From NCBI GenBank assembly GCA_023105745.1, contig JALGQZ010000008.1, positions 24,875,866 to 24,939,865 of the forward strand: DNA of 64,000 nucleotides, written 5' to 3'. Under the pieces are notes generated by a model. The model saw only the letters and a list, made by a program, of their open reading frames with translations, did no database searches and was not told the DNA's origin. This document shows, piece after piece, positions 46,440-58,990 of this stretch (positions are counted from its first letter, which is position 1; every line of letters begins with the position of its first letter). The position numbers were made by a program, and so were the translations under genes. The DNA comes from Austropuccinia psidii. Taxonomy: Eukaryota; Basidiomycota; Pucciniomycetes; Pucciniales; Sphaerophragmiaceae.

Positions 46440-47260
46440 GTCAAAGAAACTAATTAAATAATCCATCTTTTACTATTCTGAAAGGAAGCCTGGTATAAAA
46501 CTTGCATGGCCCAATCATGATGAATGCAGGGAGCTATCTCAGGTAAAGCAAACAGAAGGTTTCCTGGTTTCATTGGGTTTATTGATGGAAGCTTGATTCC
46601 ATTATTTCAAAGGTTACCCAATGATTACAAAGTTTATTTTGATAGAGAGCACAAGTATGTACCTCAACATGTTATGGAAATTGACATATGCAAAGGATAA
46701 ATTGTATTTGGGATAGCTACTCCATGTAAATTCAGCTTGTTTGTGATGTGAATAAGAATTTTTGGGCCTTAGGTGTTGGTCTTCCACAATCAGTATATGA
46801 CTCAAGAGTATTCCAGCATATGAATATTCACAAAACTCCTGAAAAATAATTCTCCAAAAATCAATACTTACTGGAAAATGAAGAATATTTAATCTCACAT
46901 CATATTATTTGAGAATATAAAGGAAATTTGAGCCAAAAAAATGATTGAAGCAAATTTAACCATTGTCTTTCTCAATCATGGGTCCATATTGAGCATGCCA
47001 TTGGTATGCTCCAAGGATATTGGTCTAGTTTACAGAAAATGTGATTTCAAATGAAAGGACCTGAATATATCCAAAATTTTGTGAATTGGGTTATGACCTG
47101 TGTAATCTTACATAATTTGTTGGCATAAATTGGTGACCAATGGCTCAATCTGTATAGTGATGAGGACCCACCAGTTCTGAAAGTAATAACTGAAGGACCA
47201 ATTATTGGGATAGGCCCAAATCTTTGGAAAAAAAGCAAACCATTTACATTGTATTGTTAG
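46440..47260 (+). pseudogene. PIF/Harbinger (DDE_4) transposase remnant
   Basis: The plus-strand translation gives GFPGFIGFIDGSLIPLFQRL (first D), YKVYFDREHKYVPQHVMEI, a damaged middle with MNIHKTPEK, and then VHIEHAIGMLQGYWSSLQKM (E region), KGPEYIQNFVNWVMTCVILHNLLA and a tail with DEDPPVLK. This is the domain course of a Harbinger transposase. At least eight stops break it, and the N-terminal part is missing or unreadable. It starts about 450 bases upstream of the cohesin gene and points away from it. Confidence 0.85.
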
Positions 47261-47469
47261 AATAATAAATATTAATTATTTTGGATGAACTGAAGCATTT
47301 TTTTAATATAGTTAATTATTTTCATTTAAAAAAACAACACAAATGTGAGATCCTTTTTTGATTGTTTTATGCTCCTTGCATGTGAAGGCCATTCTGACTG
47401 ATTCTTTATTTTTATTTTAACTTTTGTGTTTTTCTGTTAATTTTTGAATTGAACTTTTATTTTGAAAAA

Positions 47470-48150
47470 TAAATCCAAAAATAAGTCTCACTCTCATAGG
47501 CTCTAGGAGGCATTTTTACTCAATTTTTTTCTGATTGCTTTTTTATTTTTTTAATAAAAAACCCAAAAAAATGAGTTTTTTTGGCTTACTCTCACTTTAA
47601 ATACCTCTGGGAGGCCTTTCAACTTGAAATTCATTTCTTGAGGTTTTTCTATTATTTTCTTTTGACTTTTTTGTTCAAAAAAAACAAAGAAAAAAAGTAA
47701 GTTTTTTGTATTTTTTTGATTTCTCTCATTTTCTGTGCCTCTGGGAGGTACTTTTATTGATTTTTTATTTGTTTTGGTTTTTGTTTATTTATTTTTCTCA
47801 CTCTCCCTCTCAGTACCTCTAAGGGGTATTTTGATTAATTTATGAGTTTTTTGTTAGTATTTTTTGAATTTACATTGAAAAAAACCAAAAAAAGCTGTTT
47901 TTTATTTTGTTTTGTTTTCTCTCACTCTCAGTACCTCTAGGAGGTGTTTTTACTATCTTTTATTTTTATTTTGCTTTCTCTCACCCTCAATACCTCTAGG
48001 ACATATTTTGACTAAAATTTTGTTTTTTTTTTAATTTCTTTATTACTTTCTTGAAAAAAAAATGTAAAAAAAATAAACGTTTTTCATCTTTTTTTTGCTT
48101 GATCTCACTCTTAGTACTTCTATGAGGTATATTTCTTGACCTTTTTTTAT
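47470..48150. repeat. Degenerate repeat block (CTCAC...TACCTCTAGGAGGTATTTT)
   Basis: A phrase of the form TCTCACTCTCAGTACCTCTAGGAGGTATTTTTACT recurs at about 47490, 47590, 47725, 47800, 47925, 47980 and 48105. The spacers are T-rich, with AAAAACCAAAAAAA on the other arm in several units. Spacing is uneven (55-135 bases), so the units have drifted or indels have accumulated. Not coding. Confidence 0.7.
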
Positions 48151-48589
48151 TTTTTATTTATCTTTTCTTGAAAAATGAAATAGAAAAGTAAGTTGCGTTA
48201 TAAATTATTTCTTTTTCAATATTACTTCCTGAAATTATTTTTGGTTTAGCTTTATTGCTTTTCCATTTTTTTTTCATTTGAAAAAAGTTATTTTAATAAT
48301 GGTTTATTAAAGTAAGAAACACAAAAAACAAGTTTCTGAGGTTATTTAAAGAAAAGAAAAAACTCAAGGAAAGTAAATTAATTATATAGTTCTTATTTAA
48401 TAAAGCTAGAAATAAATATTAGGAATCTTTTATACCTATTAGTGGCCTTATAGGATCTGTTACCATATCTTATACTGAAAAGGTGTAGATTATAGGCGTT
48501 GCCCACCATAGAATAGAATTTCTCCAATCTTTAATTACAGTTTTATTTACTGATGTGAAGCTGATTGATTTTATTAAATACCCTTCTTA

Positions 48590-50640
48590 GACCATAATTA
48601 TAAGCTCATACAATCCACCTCAAAAGCCCCCTATAATTCAGATAAAAATGCTGATAATTCTTCTGAATTATCTTAGGTTGAAAGAACTTTTCAAAACAGA
48701 AAGAAATTCATCCAAAAATACACAAATCTTGAAATTCCAAGGGATTCTTCATTTTTAAATAATGATGATTGATTTGACACTACTTCCTCTAAGTCAACCC
48801 TTTTCTTTTCCCAAAATAAAACTTTAATTTCCATGATAGCTTTCTTACCATTTTCTCAAATTCCTCAAGAAGATCAAATCAAATGGAATCACCTTTCACA
48901 GACCTTATTTCAAGAAAAAAAGTACTTACAGCCAGTAACAATAAATAAGAATATACTCTGAGGTGAAATTTGGCCTCTTGGTTGTTGTAAATCAATTACA
49001 AAGAATAAAAGGATTGGATTTTATGGATCAATAAGTAAGATAAAAAAATACTCAAGATTTGAACTAGGAATTCACCTTTGAGCATAAAGCTTCTGGACTA
49101 TTCAATGAAGCACAAAAAAAAAAACCTCAAAACAATGGGCTTCCATCTATTTCCAATACTTTTCATTATGATGTAGCTCCTCAAGACTTTGAATAATATT
49201 TAAAGTTTACCAAAAATAAATTTTCCAATAAACCACATAAATACCTGGAGTATTCAGCTGTGGCAGTTGGATGGTGGATTGAAGTTAATAAAATCACTGT
49301 ATCACTCAATAGAAATCAAACTAAGAAAGTATAAAATGGATGTTTTATCTTTCCTGAAAATAACTTTTAAGTTGATTTTTCTCAAGCTAATGTAATATTT
49401 CAAATCATTTGGGGGGCAAAGGATTTTATTCATCATAATTGAAGCTCTATTGATACTAGTACTGATACATGCTTGGTCATTTCTGCAAAGGTTCCCAAAA
49501 GATTAGAAAGTTTTTGGATTCACATGAGATGAAAGCTGATAATTTTTCTCAGATTAACTAGTGTTTTTATTGTAGTATTCAAGATATTAGTCCCCACTCA
49601 TAGATATTGAATCCTGTATAAACTAAATAAATCACTACTCATTACTATTGAAATTTCCGTACAATATAAGATTAAAAAACCCATGGATTCCAAAAAAGAA
49701 TCTCAGGTTTCTAATTTGCATTGTATCTTGAAACACCAGATAAATACTTTGCATATATTGAATTGGAAAGCTATTAAAGTAAAAAACAAATTGAACTATT
49801 GTATCAATAACATCACCTCTTTTTGATTAAATAAATAATTTATTCCAGTTCTGTTTCTGACTAATTGGATTGCAACATTGAAATGGTAACCTCATATTTA
49901 TTTGATAATTTTGAGAATTAATCTTAAGATTCAGCTTGTGCTCTTAAAAATCAATCTGAATTTTCAATTTATTTTCACCAAGATTCTATTCCTTCTCCCT
50001 TTTTTCTGTTTAAAACAATATTTCTATTTGTTGTTGGATTTCATCTTTCTCAAGATGCTTAATTTAAACCAAATTCCCCTATTTCCAATTAATTTTCTCC
50101 CAATTAAATATTACAATCTCACTTGCATTCCATACAATAATTTCAGATAAGCTCTATTTCCAGTTTTAAAAATTATTACTACTAAGCCTAATGCTGTGCA
50201 TTTAATATGTATGAATATGATTTAATTGAGTTATTTTCATTCTTTCTTGATGAACAGATCTTTGGATTAAAATTTGTTAATGATTCATGCTTGATAGTGC
50301 TTTTAGAAGGATTGTAAAAGACAGGCTTTACAGATGATTCCACTCTTTATACATCATAAGTAACATTAATAATAAAATTTGGATCAATCTGTGAAGTTAC
50401 TGAATCGGTATGCTTCTTGCCTCTATTTGCCCAAGTATCAAAAATATTGGAAAAATGTGAGAAATAAGAAAAAGAGGAATCATATACAGAATTTTCTTGT
50501 TCTGGATCCTGTTTTACTGGATCATAAACCTATATTTCATCATTTTAATTATAATTTGGGTTTGATTGGGAGATATATGAATCTTGTAGCTAACAATCTA
50601 CCAGTTAATTTGAGTCTTTCCTAAAAAATAAAAGATATAT
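48590..50640 (+). pseudogene. Decayed coding region, product not recognised
   Basis: The plus strand has long stretches with protein-like reading interrupted by stops: NGLPSISNTFHYDVAPQDFE, PHKYLEYSAVAVGWWIEVNK, NGCFIFPENNF, VDFSQANVIFQIIWGAKDF and DTCLVISAKVPKRLESFW around 49130-49530, then an 81-residue open end (50379-50624) with YASCLYLPKYQKYWKNVRNKK and DHKPIFHHFNYNLGLIGRYM. The frame changes several times. I cannot place it in a family. Its length and degree of decay resemble the transposon genes nearby. Confidence 0.5.
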
Positions 50641-52600
50641 AACCTACTTTATCAATATCCAAATATTCACAAATCTAAATTAAATAATGAAAATTTATAT
50701 TTGTCAGATTGGAACGGGCCATTGGAGTTTTGGTTTTTTATCAAAAATATCAGCCATTTTCTGATAGCATGGGCAAAGGTTTTCCAGTTTTTTAGCCATT
50801 TTATGAATAAGATTTTTGTTGTAATATTCAGTAACTTATGCCCCAGTGGAGCTTTAAAAAAAACTTTCTGAAATATATTTCCTTTTTATAATTGCACAAT
50901 TGGTCTCACATATTGTTTGGTGTAAGTTTAAACTTATTTTTGGAATTCTTTTTGACTTGATTTTCCATCAATGGAAATCCAATTTTTTTTGATAATGGCA
51001 GGCGTACAACTGAGGTCTTTCCAGAAGTTCCAAAACAGGCCTCAAAGTTTTTTGTTCAATTTAAGCCAGATTATTATAAAAAAAGAACTGGAGTTTGTAT
51101 AATCTCTAGAGTATTTTGAATCATCCTTAGATACCTCTTCAGATGTGGGTTTTTTTGGGTTGAATTAGATTTCAATCTGAATGTATAATATCAATATGGA
51201 AGATAACTGAGAGGTGGTGAAGTTTTTTCCCTTAAATTTTAACTAATTCTAAGGATGAGAATTCCTTCTTTTGAGGTTAGGTTTTGAAACCCAACCTTGC
51301 TTGTATACAAGATACCAAGATTTAATTTATATGAAAATGTATGCTTTCAAAGTTCAATTTTGCATGTGATTCAACTCCAAAAAATTGATATATATTAATA
51401 TTCTTTTAGCTCAAGATCACACATTTAATTAGATTGATATTGTTAAGTTCTGAGGGGGGCTAATATATCTAAGTCTAATTCAACAAAGGTAAGAATGTTG
51501 GAATATTTCCTTGCAGTGAGAATCAAAACTCACAAGGCTCACAAAAAATAGAAATGATTCGAATAATCATATGACCCCAGATAATTGCATTGTAGTTTAT
51601 CTATGGGTGTAAACATTGGCTCATTGTGTTATATATTTGAAAGATCTTTCTTGTTACATTTTATATCACTTTCTCTTGAACATATTGAAAATTGGGTAGA
51701 CTGAACACTTCACAAAGCACTATTTTAATATACTCACATATTTCATAAGTGACAGAAATAATCATTCAGACCTCAAGCATTAATGTTTGAGATTTTTTCC
51801 ACAGAAGATATGCTAATTAGTATTTATAGAAACAGATACAAATAACTGAAAATTATTTATTATATGAATCTGAGAAACATACTCAGAGCTTTAGTTCAGG
51901 TTATCCATACTTAATTGCTTAGCTCAATATTTTGTAATATACCTTTACAGTTAGTATCATGAATTTCCGAAATTATTATTTAAAAACTTTAGAAATTTAA
52001 TTAAAATTCTCTATTGAATTAATATTTAAGCTATTTCAATATTTCTATCAATGAATATTTATTAATAATAATCAAAATCAAAGATTTAATAAAGCAATGC
52101 AAAGAAAATTATGCTAGACATAGTGATACTTTGGATTTATATTCACTAGTTAATTAAATTTTCACTTGTGATTGTATAATAACAGAGAATAACTTTTTAC
52201 CACTTCAGAGTGATAAGTACTAGAGAATCCAATTACTATGAAATTGAGTGATAGTTTAGCTCCAGGTTAGCTTGACCAAGATTTAGGAGAGGAATGAGGT
52301 AACTGATTACTGGTTTAAAATATAAAATTATCTTTACAAATAGAAACAATTCCACTATTACCATTAGTGTGCTTGTGTATATTTAGTAATTTCAGTGTCT
52401 CTGAGCTCATCATATCTGATATTTGGAAATTCAAAGACTTCAGGATTCGACCCTTGAAAGTATCAGCTATGAAAATATAATTCAGAAATTATAATTATTA
52501 TTTTTTCAAATTTTTGCTCATGGATTAAATTTTGAATTCAAACTTTGAGATACTTCATAGAGAAAGGTGTGTTTTTGAATTATTGATTTAATAAAAGATT
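50641..52600. other. AT-rich stretch without recognised genes
   Basis: No credible open frame and no clear repeat boundary. It may contain further remains of the element to its left or of the MULE to its right. Confidence 0.4.
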
Positions 52601-53853
52601 AGGTAAAAGCCTGTCATCAATTCCCAAAAAAATTCCTGACCCATTTTTTATCAGATATTTTTTCACATCACCCCCAAAAACAAAAACACAAACACAAAAA
52701 TATTCCAAAATGTTTCACCCCCCAAAAAACTTTCTTTTTCAAAAACACCATTCCAAACCAATTTTCTTTATTTTCCCCCCAAAGACCCCATTTTCTACCA
52801 AAAAAACTCTCCTGAAAAAGATTTTTCACCTCTTCTTACTTCACCAATCACCCAATTTTTATTTTTCCCTTTCCTCTTCAAGTAAACATAAAATTCTACC
52901 TATTTTGTTTCAATTTCTATAGATTTACCCCTTTTCTTTCATATTTAAAAAGGCTCTCTCCTCATTCCATAAATCACTGATTCCATTCTTTGTTTTATTT
53001 CTATTTGCTAGAATTTTTTCACAAAAAATTTTGGAACCCCCCACTCAAGGTGAATTTCAGAACCTTGAGATGTTTTGGACAAATGTTCATAATAATTCCA
53101 GGGAACAGCAGTATGATGTGTCCATCTTGAGGTAAAATATGACCCACAATAAAGTTGAAATAGGTTTTAATAGGTCTGGGACCCAAAATTTCCATGAATT
53201 CCTTTTCAAAAAAGTCACTTCAAGAAATATTGACTGACATTCTAGACTTTGTGCAAATACATATGCCAAGAGTATCAGTTGGAATCCAAAATGTAAAAAT
53301 CCTTGATGCAGTAATGATTCCACTAGAAATATCATGGCATATCTCTATTCCAGAAAATTAAACAAGAAAAAGACCTCCCAGGTTACTCAGATGTCTAAAT
53401 GACTGCTCATGCTAAGGGCAATTCAGGAATAATTGTGAAGCTAGAGTGATCCTGACAGGCCTATAGTACTCCAAGTGAAGAAAATAAGGAAAGACAAACT
53501 TCAAGGCAGAGGGCCCATTGATTCTCTTATTGACACCATAAGAACAATAACTCTTTGTATGATCCTCTGAATGGAATACAGAGGGACAAATTATCCAATT
53601 TCTCCTCACTCACACCCTTTCCGTGACAGTCCTTCATGGCTTTTCTCATGTGATTCTTATGAATTGTAACTATAAAACCAAAAATGACAAGATTCCACTT
53701 TTCATATTGCTGGATTCAGCTCAACAGATAAGATATTTTGTGGGTATTTTTGTTTTCTAAATAATTAATCTGAATTCTCCTATACTTTGGAATTAAATAA
53801 TTGTATAGAAGAATACCTCAAAGAATAACAATATTTTCCTTTCAAGTCATTGT
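52600..53853 (+). pseudogene. Second MULE transposase copy, truncated and decayed
   Basis: From about 53028 the plus strand reads WNPPTQGEFQNLEMFWTNVH, NMTHNKVEIGFNRSGTQN, KLQGRGPIDSLIDTI, HGFSHVILMNCNYKTKNDKIPLF and FSYTLELNNCIEEYL, matching the other MULE residue by residue over its first 270 codons. Its T- and C-rich 5' leader (52680-53020) also matches. The first catalytic aspartate is asparagine (DCTYK to NCNYK), and frames are broken. It is cut at 53853 by an F-type LTR; the rest, including any OTU domain, is not in the window. Confidence 0.85.
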
Positions 53854-54609
53854 TGTCAGCCTGTGTCTCAAATCCAGAGCACAAGCATGACTGCAAAAAT
53901 TCCATAAACCAATGGTAGAGTAAAAATACCACCAAAACATGGAGCTGAGCCAAAAAAAGCTCAAAAAGGTATCAAATAGAAGAGCAAACTAACCTCTCTC
54001 CAAATATTCAATTTTAATGATCATAGGACAAATAATAACAAAGTTATTAAGGCTTAAAGAAGCTGCTGAACATAAACCCTAATTTTAACCTCTCATCTAA
54101 ATTCCAGAGAAGGAGGATGAACCCCATCAAATAGGTGTTCAAATTGGAGCTCTTAGTCAGGGATATTAAATGGTACTAGCAAAGCTGAGCTAGCATCAAG
54201 ACTACAGAAGTTGTTGCCAAATTGAAGCCAAATAAGGGTGAATAAAATATTCCCATCATCTAACTTCTACAGTTTTAGTGTGAGATACCTAAAGTGGGGT
54301 CATTTTTGACAGAGCACAATCAGGGATATCTGATGGTGCCATCCATTTCCCCATAACTCATCTAGAAAAAATGTTATTCAGAAAACAAGTTCCATACAGG
54401 ATTTGAGAAAAGTACATATTTGGATGATGGGAATTGAACATGGTATACCTTTGCCATATTTGCTGCTACCCAAACCAAATGAGGTACCATTGTGTAGGGC
54501 CTATTCAGGGCTACACAATGAGCCAAAATTGAGCTAAATATCTTACAAACTGACAAAGGTATGGCAGTTTTGAGGCTAAAATCCCAGAGTTGGGCCAATA
54601 AACCTTTAC
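53854..54609 (-). repeat. F-type LTR, left part, interrupted by E3
   Basis: Starts TGTCAGCCTGTGTCTC and follows the solo LTR at 17012-18417 in the same orientation for about 750 bases, through CCAATAAACCTTTAC (the equivalent of CCAATACAGCCTTAC at 17753-17767). It stops there because E3 begins. The remainder should lie beyond the right edge of the window. Confidence 0.85.
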
Positions 54610-55982
54610 TGTCAGGCTGAGTCTATGATGAAGTAGTAATAATAGTATTTAAAGCTTTAAATATGACTGTGACATGGATAATTAGGATCAAAAAGGTTTG
54701 AAATAGAGGTGTAAGGGCTTTAATATTGTGGAATAGTGGTGGTGAGTGCTGTTGAAAGCCCTGGGTGCAGTCTTACCAGTTGGGTTACTATAATAAGAGC
54801 TACAATACAATAAGATTAAGGCATACTTGATTCTTTTCAAATATTATAACTGTTTTTGTCAGTTGTACTATAGAGTAAGTCAAGGGCAGGATGGGGATTC
54901 ATTTTCTAGCAGAAAAAAGTCCCCTTTTATCCTGACAGGGGATAGAAAGGTCCTCTAGATCATCCATGTAGAGGAAGTGAAGATTTTCACATCAGAGTAA
55001 TGGCTTGTGGGTTTGAAAAGGCCTGTATAGTCTGTATTTTCCTCAATACAGGGTGAAAACTTTCATCTGGGGACCACACAGCCCTCTTATGACGTGTATG
55101 ACACGTAGAAGGCTGTACAGAACTTGTATGGGACCCCAGTATTGAATGAACTATGAGTTATTGAAGTATAAAAACGATTCTTTGTCTTTTTGAAACCTCA
55201 TAATCATAGTTATGGGATAGCTTCCCACATTAAAGGTGTATTTGCCAATCTGTGAGATTTTAACCTTAAAGCTTCTATAGATTTGTCAGTTTTCAAGATA
55301 TTAAACTCAAAGTATGTTCATTGTGTAGCCCTGGATGAGATATACACAATGGTACCTCATTTGGTTTGGATAGCATTAAATATGGAAAAGGTATATCATT
55401 TTCAATTCCCCTTATCCAAATATGGATATTTCTCAAATCCTGTATGGAACTTGTTTGCTCCATAACAATTTTTTCTAGATGAGTTATGGGGAAATGGATG
55501 GCACCATCAGATAGCCCTGATTGTGCTTGGTCAAAAATGACCCCACTTTAGGTATCTCACACTAAAACTATAGAAGTTAGATGAGAGGTGAATATTTTAT
55601 TCACCCTTATTTGATCTTATTTTGGCCATAACTTTGTAGTTTTGGTGCTAGCTCAATTTTACTAGTACCATTGGATAGCCCTGACTTAGAGCTTTAATTT
55701 ATATACCCATTTTCTGGGGCTTAGCCTCTTCCTCTGGGTTTCAGATGCAAGGTGAAAATTAAGGTTTATGCTCACCAACTTCTTTGAGCAGGAATAAATT
55801 TGTTATTCTTTGTCCTGTGGTGATGGAGCTTGTATAATTGGAAACAGGTGAGTTTCCTCTTTCTTTTGATTTATTTGAGTGGGTTTTGCTCATTTCTATG
55901 ATTTGGTGGTATTTTGCTCTACCATTGGTTTATGGTGTTTGGCTATCATGCTTGTGCTCTGGTTTGGAGTCACAGGCTGACA
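54610..55982 (-). repeat. E3 3' LTR
   Basis: TGTCAGGCTGAGTC to GGAGTCACAGGCTGACA, 1373 bp. The left flank is TTTAC (54605-54609), which should recur after the 5' LTR outside the window. The polypurine tract directly adjoins its inner end. Confidence 0.9.
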
Positions 55983-55993
55983 TACCCTCCCTT
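55983..55993 (-). other. E3 polypurine tract
   Basis: The minus strand reads AAGGGAGGGTA directly before the LTR start TGTCAGCC. It is similar to the purine tract of E2 at 12617. Confidence 0.75.
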
Positions 55994-56039
55994 CAAAAAA
56001 GGCTCATAATTGATGAGACTGTTCAGACCTCCTCAAGGC

Positions 56040-57540
56040 TCTGAATCTTCTCAGGTGAAGGTTACCATCCGGCATGGCATCTTCTGAAAACCATTTATCC
56101 TTATCTGCTGTTTGGTTCTTGAATCTGACCCAACATTTCCTCTAGTATTTACCATTTAGTCTGATCTCCCTGGCCTTGATAATCTTTTTCACACAGCCAG
56201 GGGAATCTTCCACCCCCACTATGTCTTGTGGGGTGTGGGTCTTGTTTCTGGAGGGGAACTTATCCTCTCCTGTCTGGAATTAGGGCTCGACCAAACTCAC
56301 TGGGAATACTGGGTGTTTCCTAAAGAATTCCTCTGTAATTATAACATCCACTGCATTTTCCCCTATCAATTTGATGATAGTTAAGGGCACCACAAATGAG
56401 TCTCTCATTTTCTTTGGTCCCTTGAGTTTGTTAAAGTTGAGTGTAGATACTAACACTTTGTCCCCTTCTTTGAAGTCTGATTCCATGTGTGTTTTGTCAT
56501 ACCTCTGTTTGATGTACTATTTAGCCTCAGCTATGCACTTGGAAGCTGTATCACATTCCCTCTTCCACACTTAATGGAAGTCTTAGGATGTGGGGTGGAT
56601 AGTCAGAAGATCTTTCTTCAAGTGATCAACAGGCAATAGGGGGTTCCACCCTTTTTCTACCAGTGAGGGTTATTTCTCTGTGGTAGAGTGCTGGATGGTG
56701 TTGTAAGCCAGTTTTACTGCTTGTAGAAGTGTGACCCAGTCATGTGTATATCCTTCATGGTCCTTATATTCCATGCAATATGCACAGAATCTTTTGATTA
56801 TGTCCTCCATTGTCTGGATCCTCCTTTCAGCTAGACCATCTGTCTGTGGATGATAAGCTGTAGAAAATGAAAGTTTTTTTCCAAGAATGTCATAGCAGTT
56901 GGTCCAAAATTCTGATGTAAATTTTGGGTCCCTATCACTAATGATGATCTTAGGGATTCCACATGTGGATATGATGTTATTCCAGAATAACAATACTGTA
57001 TCAATAGCTGTTTCTTCCTTGTGACATGGTAGGAACCTTACACTTTTACTATATCTATCAGCTATGGCTAGGCAAGAATTTAAGTTTTCCTTGCCTCCTG
57101 GGACTAGTCCTGTGACCCAGTCCATGTTTATGGTTTCCCATGGGTGTTTAGGTTCTTCTATATGTTGAAGTAGCCCATATCTCTTCTCATGTTTTTTGTT
57201 AGCCTTCTGGAATCTTTCACAAGTGTTGATGTATTCACTTAACTGTTTTTCCCATTGAGGCTACCAAGCTGTGCTTGATACCCTCTCTTTGGTCCTTTAT
57301 TACCTCACATGTCCCATGTAGGGACAATCATGGCATTCTTGCAGGATAAGGGATATGTGGTCTCTATCTATCACTGTGAGGGCACTAGTATGCTTCTCTC
57401 TGTGATGGAGTAGTCCATCTATAAGGAAAAATTTATTATCCTTATAGTCCCTCAACCAGGGCTCCTCTAACTGGGATTCCAGTTCTGGGCTCCTGTATTT
57501 CTGTTGAAGTAGTTGTAACATTATGCTACACTGTTTGTGC
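56040..57540 (-). pseudogene. E3 integrase with H2C2 region and chromodomain-like tail
   Basis: From high to low: H2C2 zinc region (HHREKHTSALTVIDRDHISL, then CHDCPYMGH, then CERF where CxxC is expected, so one cysteine is phenylalanine). The core at 57125-56670 has [30 protein letters not shown] and [16 protein letters not shown], the D-D-E triad. The C-terminal part (56486-56280) has DFKEGDKVLVSTLNFNKL and RKHPVFPVSLVEP. The chromodomain-like end near 56190-56050 reads WVRFKNQTADKDKW. There are stops at 57300, 56670 and 56280. It would insert cDNA into chromatin, the chromodomain steering site choice in this family. Confidence 0.88.
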
Positions 57541-58990
57541 TTGGAATGGGCTTTAGTGACTAAACGTAGAAATTCATTATGAAGTTATGAGGAGCTTATT
57601 CCCAATATGGCAGTTTCTGTTCCTTCTTCTTCAGTGTTATCATTTTCTGAGGTACCAAATTCTGGTGCTAATTCAGCAAATTTGTAGTTTTCTCTCCTGT
57701 CTATTTCCATGAAATGGATAGGGATTTTGGGAGCTACTCCAGGGTCATAATCTAGGTTGCTTTTGAAATTATACAGTGGCCACCTGCATTGGTGTGGCTT
57801 TTACCTCCTTTGTATATGATGGTTCTGTTACCTCTATATTACTGGATAGCTATTTGCCACTGCAACATGGGTCTATTTGTAGTCTTCATGTTAAGTAAAG
57901 ACTTCAAGGCTGTGCAGTCTGTGTAGAATTCAAAGACTGCACCCTCCAAGTAGTAATGGTGTTTTTCTAGAGCCCAGACTAAACATAAGCATTCAGTCTG
58001 AGTGGCTCCATACCTGGATTCTGAATATTCTAATTTCCTGGATATTTAGCATATTACTCCTTCTATTGGTTCACCATCCACAATTTGTCTTTGGTAAAGG
58101 GCTGCTCCTAGGCTTTGACTACAAGCTGCATCTATATATAACTTGAATGGTAGTTCAAAGTCAGGTGATATGAGGACAGGTACATTAGTCAGTTCATATT
58201 TGATCCTCTCATATGCATCCCTCCTTTCCTTGGTAATTTCAAAAACTACATCTTTTGAACATAACTAGTATGGACTACTAGTTATATGGGCAAAGTTTTT
58301 GATGTGGTTTTTGTAGTAGTTAGCAAACCCAAGGAAAGATTTCATCTATTTGATGTTATTTGGTACTGGTTTTTTCAGTACTGCAGCTACTTTGTTCTCA
58401 TATATGACCAGGCTAAGGCCTGAGACTTTATTTCCTAGTGCCAATAGTTCTTGTTGGCCAAAATTACACTTTTTGAGTAAAATTTTCAGATCAATGGGTG
58501 TGAGTTTACTTATTACTCTGTCTATGTATTGCACATGGTCTTCCCATTCATCCCAGTATATAATGAGATCATCAATATATACCACTCCCAGCCTTCCAAT
58601 ATTTCTTCCTGAAATATTGTGTCCATCATCATTTGGAAATGGGCTGGATCATTTTTGATGCCAAATAGCATTCTAGTGTACTCATATATGCCCATATGAC
58701 ATACAATCCTGAGTAGCTTCATGGAGTTTGGTTTGACTCCATTCTGATGAAAGCCTTTCATACAATCCCTGTTGGTTCTGTATTTGGCTTTTGCCAGCTT
58801 GTCTAGGGCATGAGGTATCCTTGGTATGGGGTACCTATCAGCTTTTGTGTAGTTATTCAGGTCTCTGGAATATCCACACAACCTAGATTTGCCATCAATC
58901 CAGTACAGGAGTGGTGATCTCCACTCTTTCATTGTGTCCTATATTCCTGATAACATCCATATCTAGGAGTTCATTGATGTGTTTTTCAAT
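57541..58990 (-). pseudogene. E3 reverse transcriptase and RNase H
   Basis: The RT palm is read from two frames: 58932-58522 (DGKSRLCGYSRDLNNYTKADRYPIPRIPHALDKL, GIYEYTRMLFGIKNDPAHFQ) and 58585-58346 (MVYIDDLIIYWDEWEDHVQYIDRV, with the catalytic YIDD intact). RNase H follows at about 58150-57690 with broken frames. A frame slip near 58560 joins the two RT parts. Confidence 0.88.

Noticed and set aside
46149..48150. CRISPR array or other prokaryotic repeat system
   Set aside because: Repeats are few, diverged and unevenly spaced, with no unique spacers, and the genome is clearly eukaryotic.
53087..53609. Minus-strand open frames at the second MULE
   Set aside because: The plus strand matches the other MULE protein over 270 codons; these are antisense shadows.
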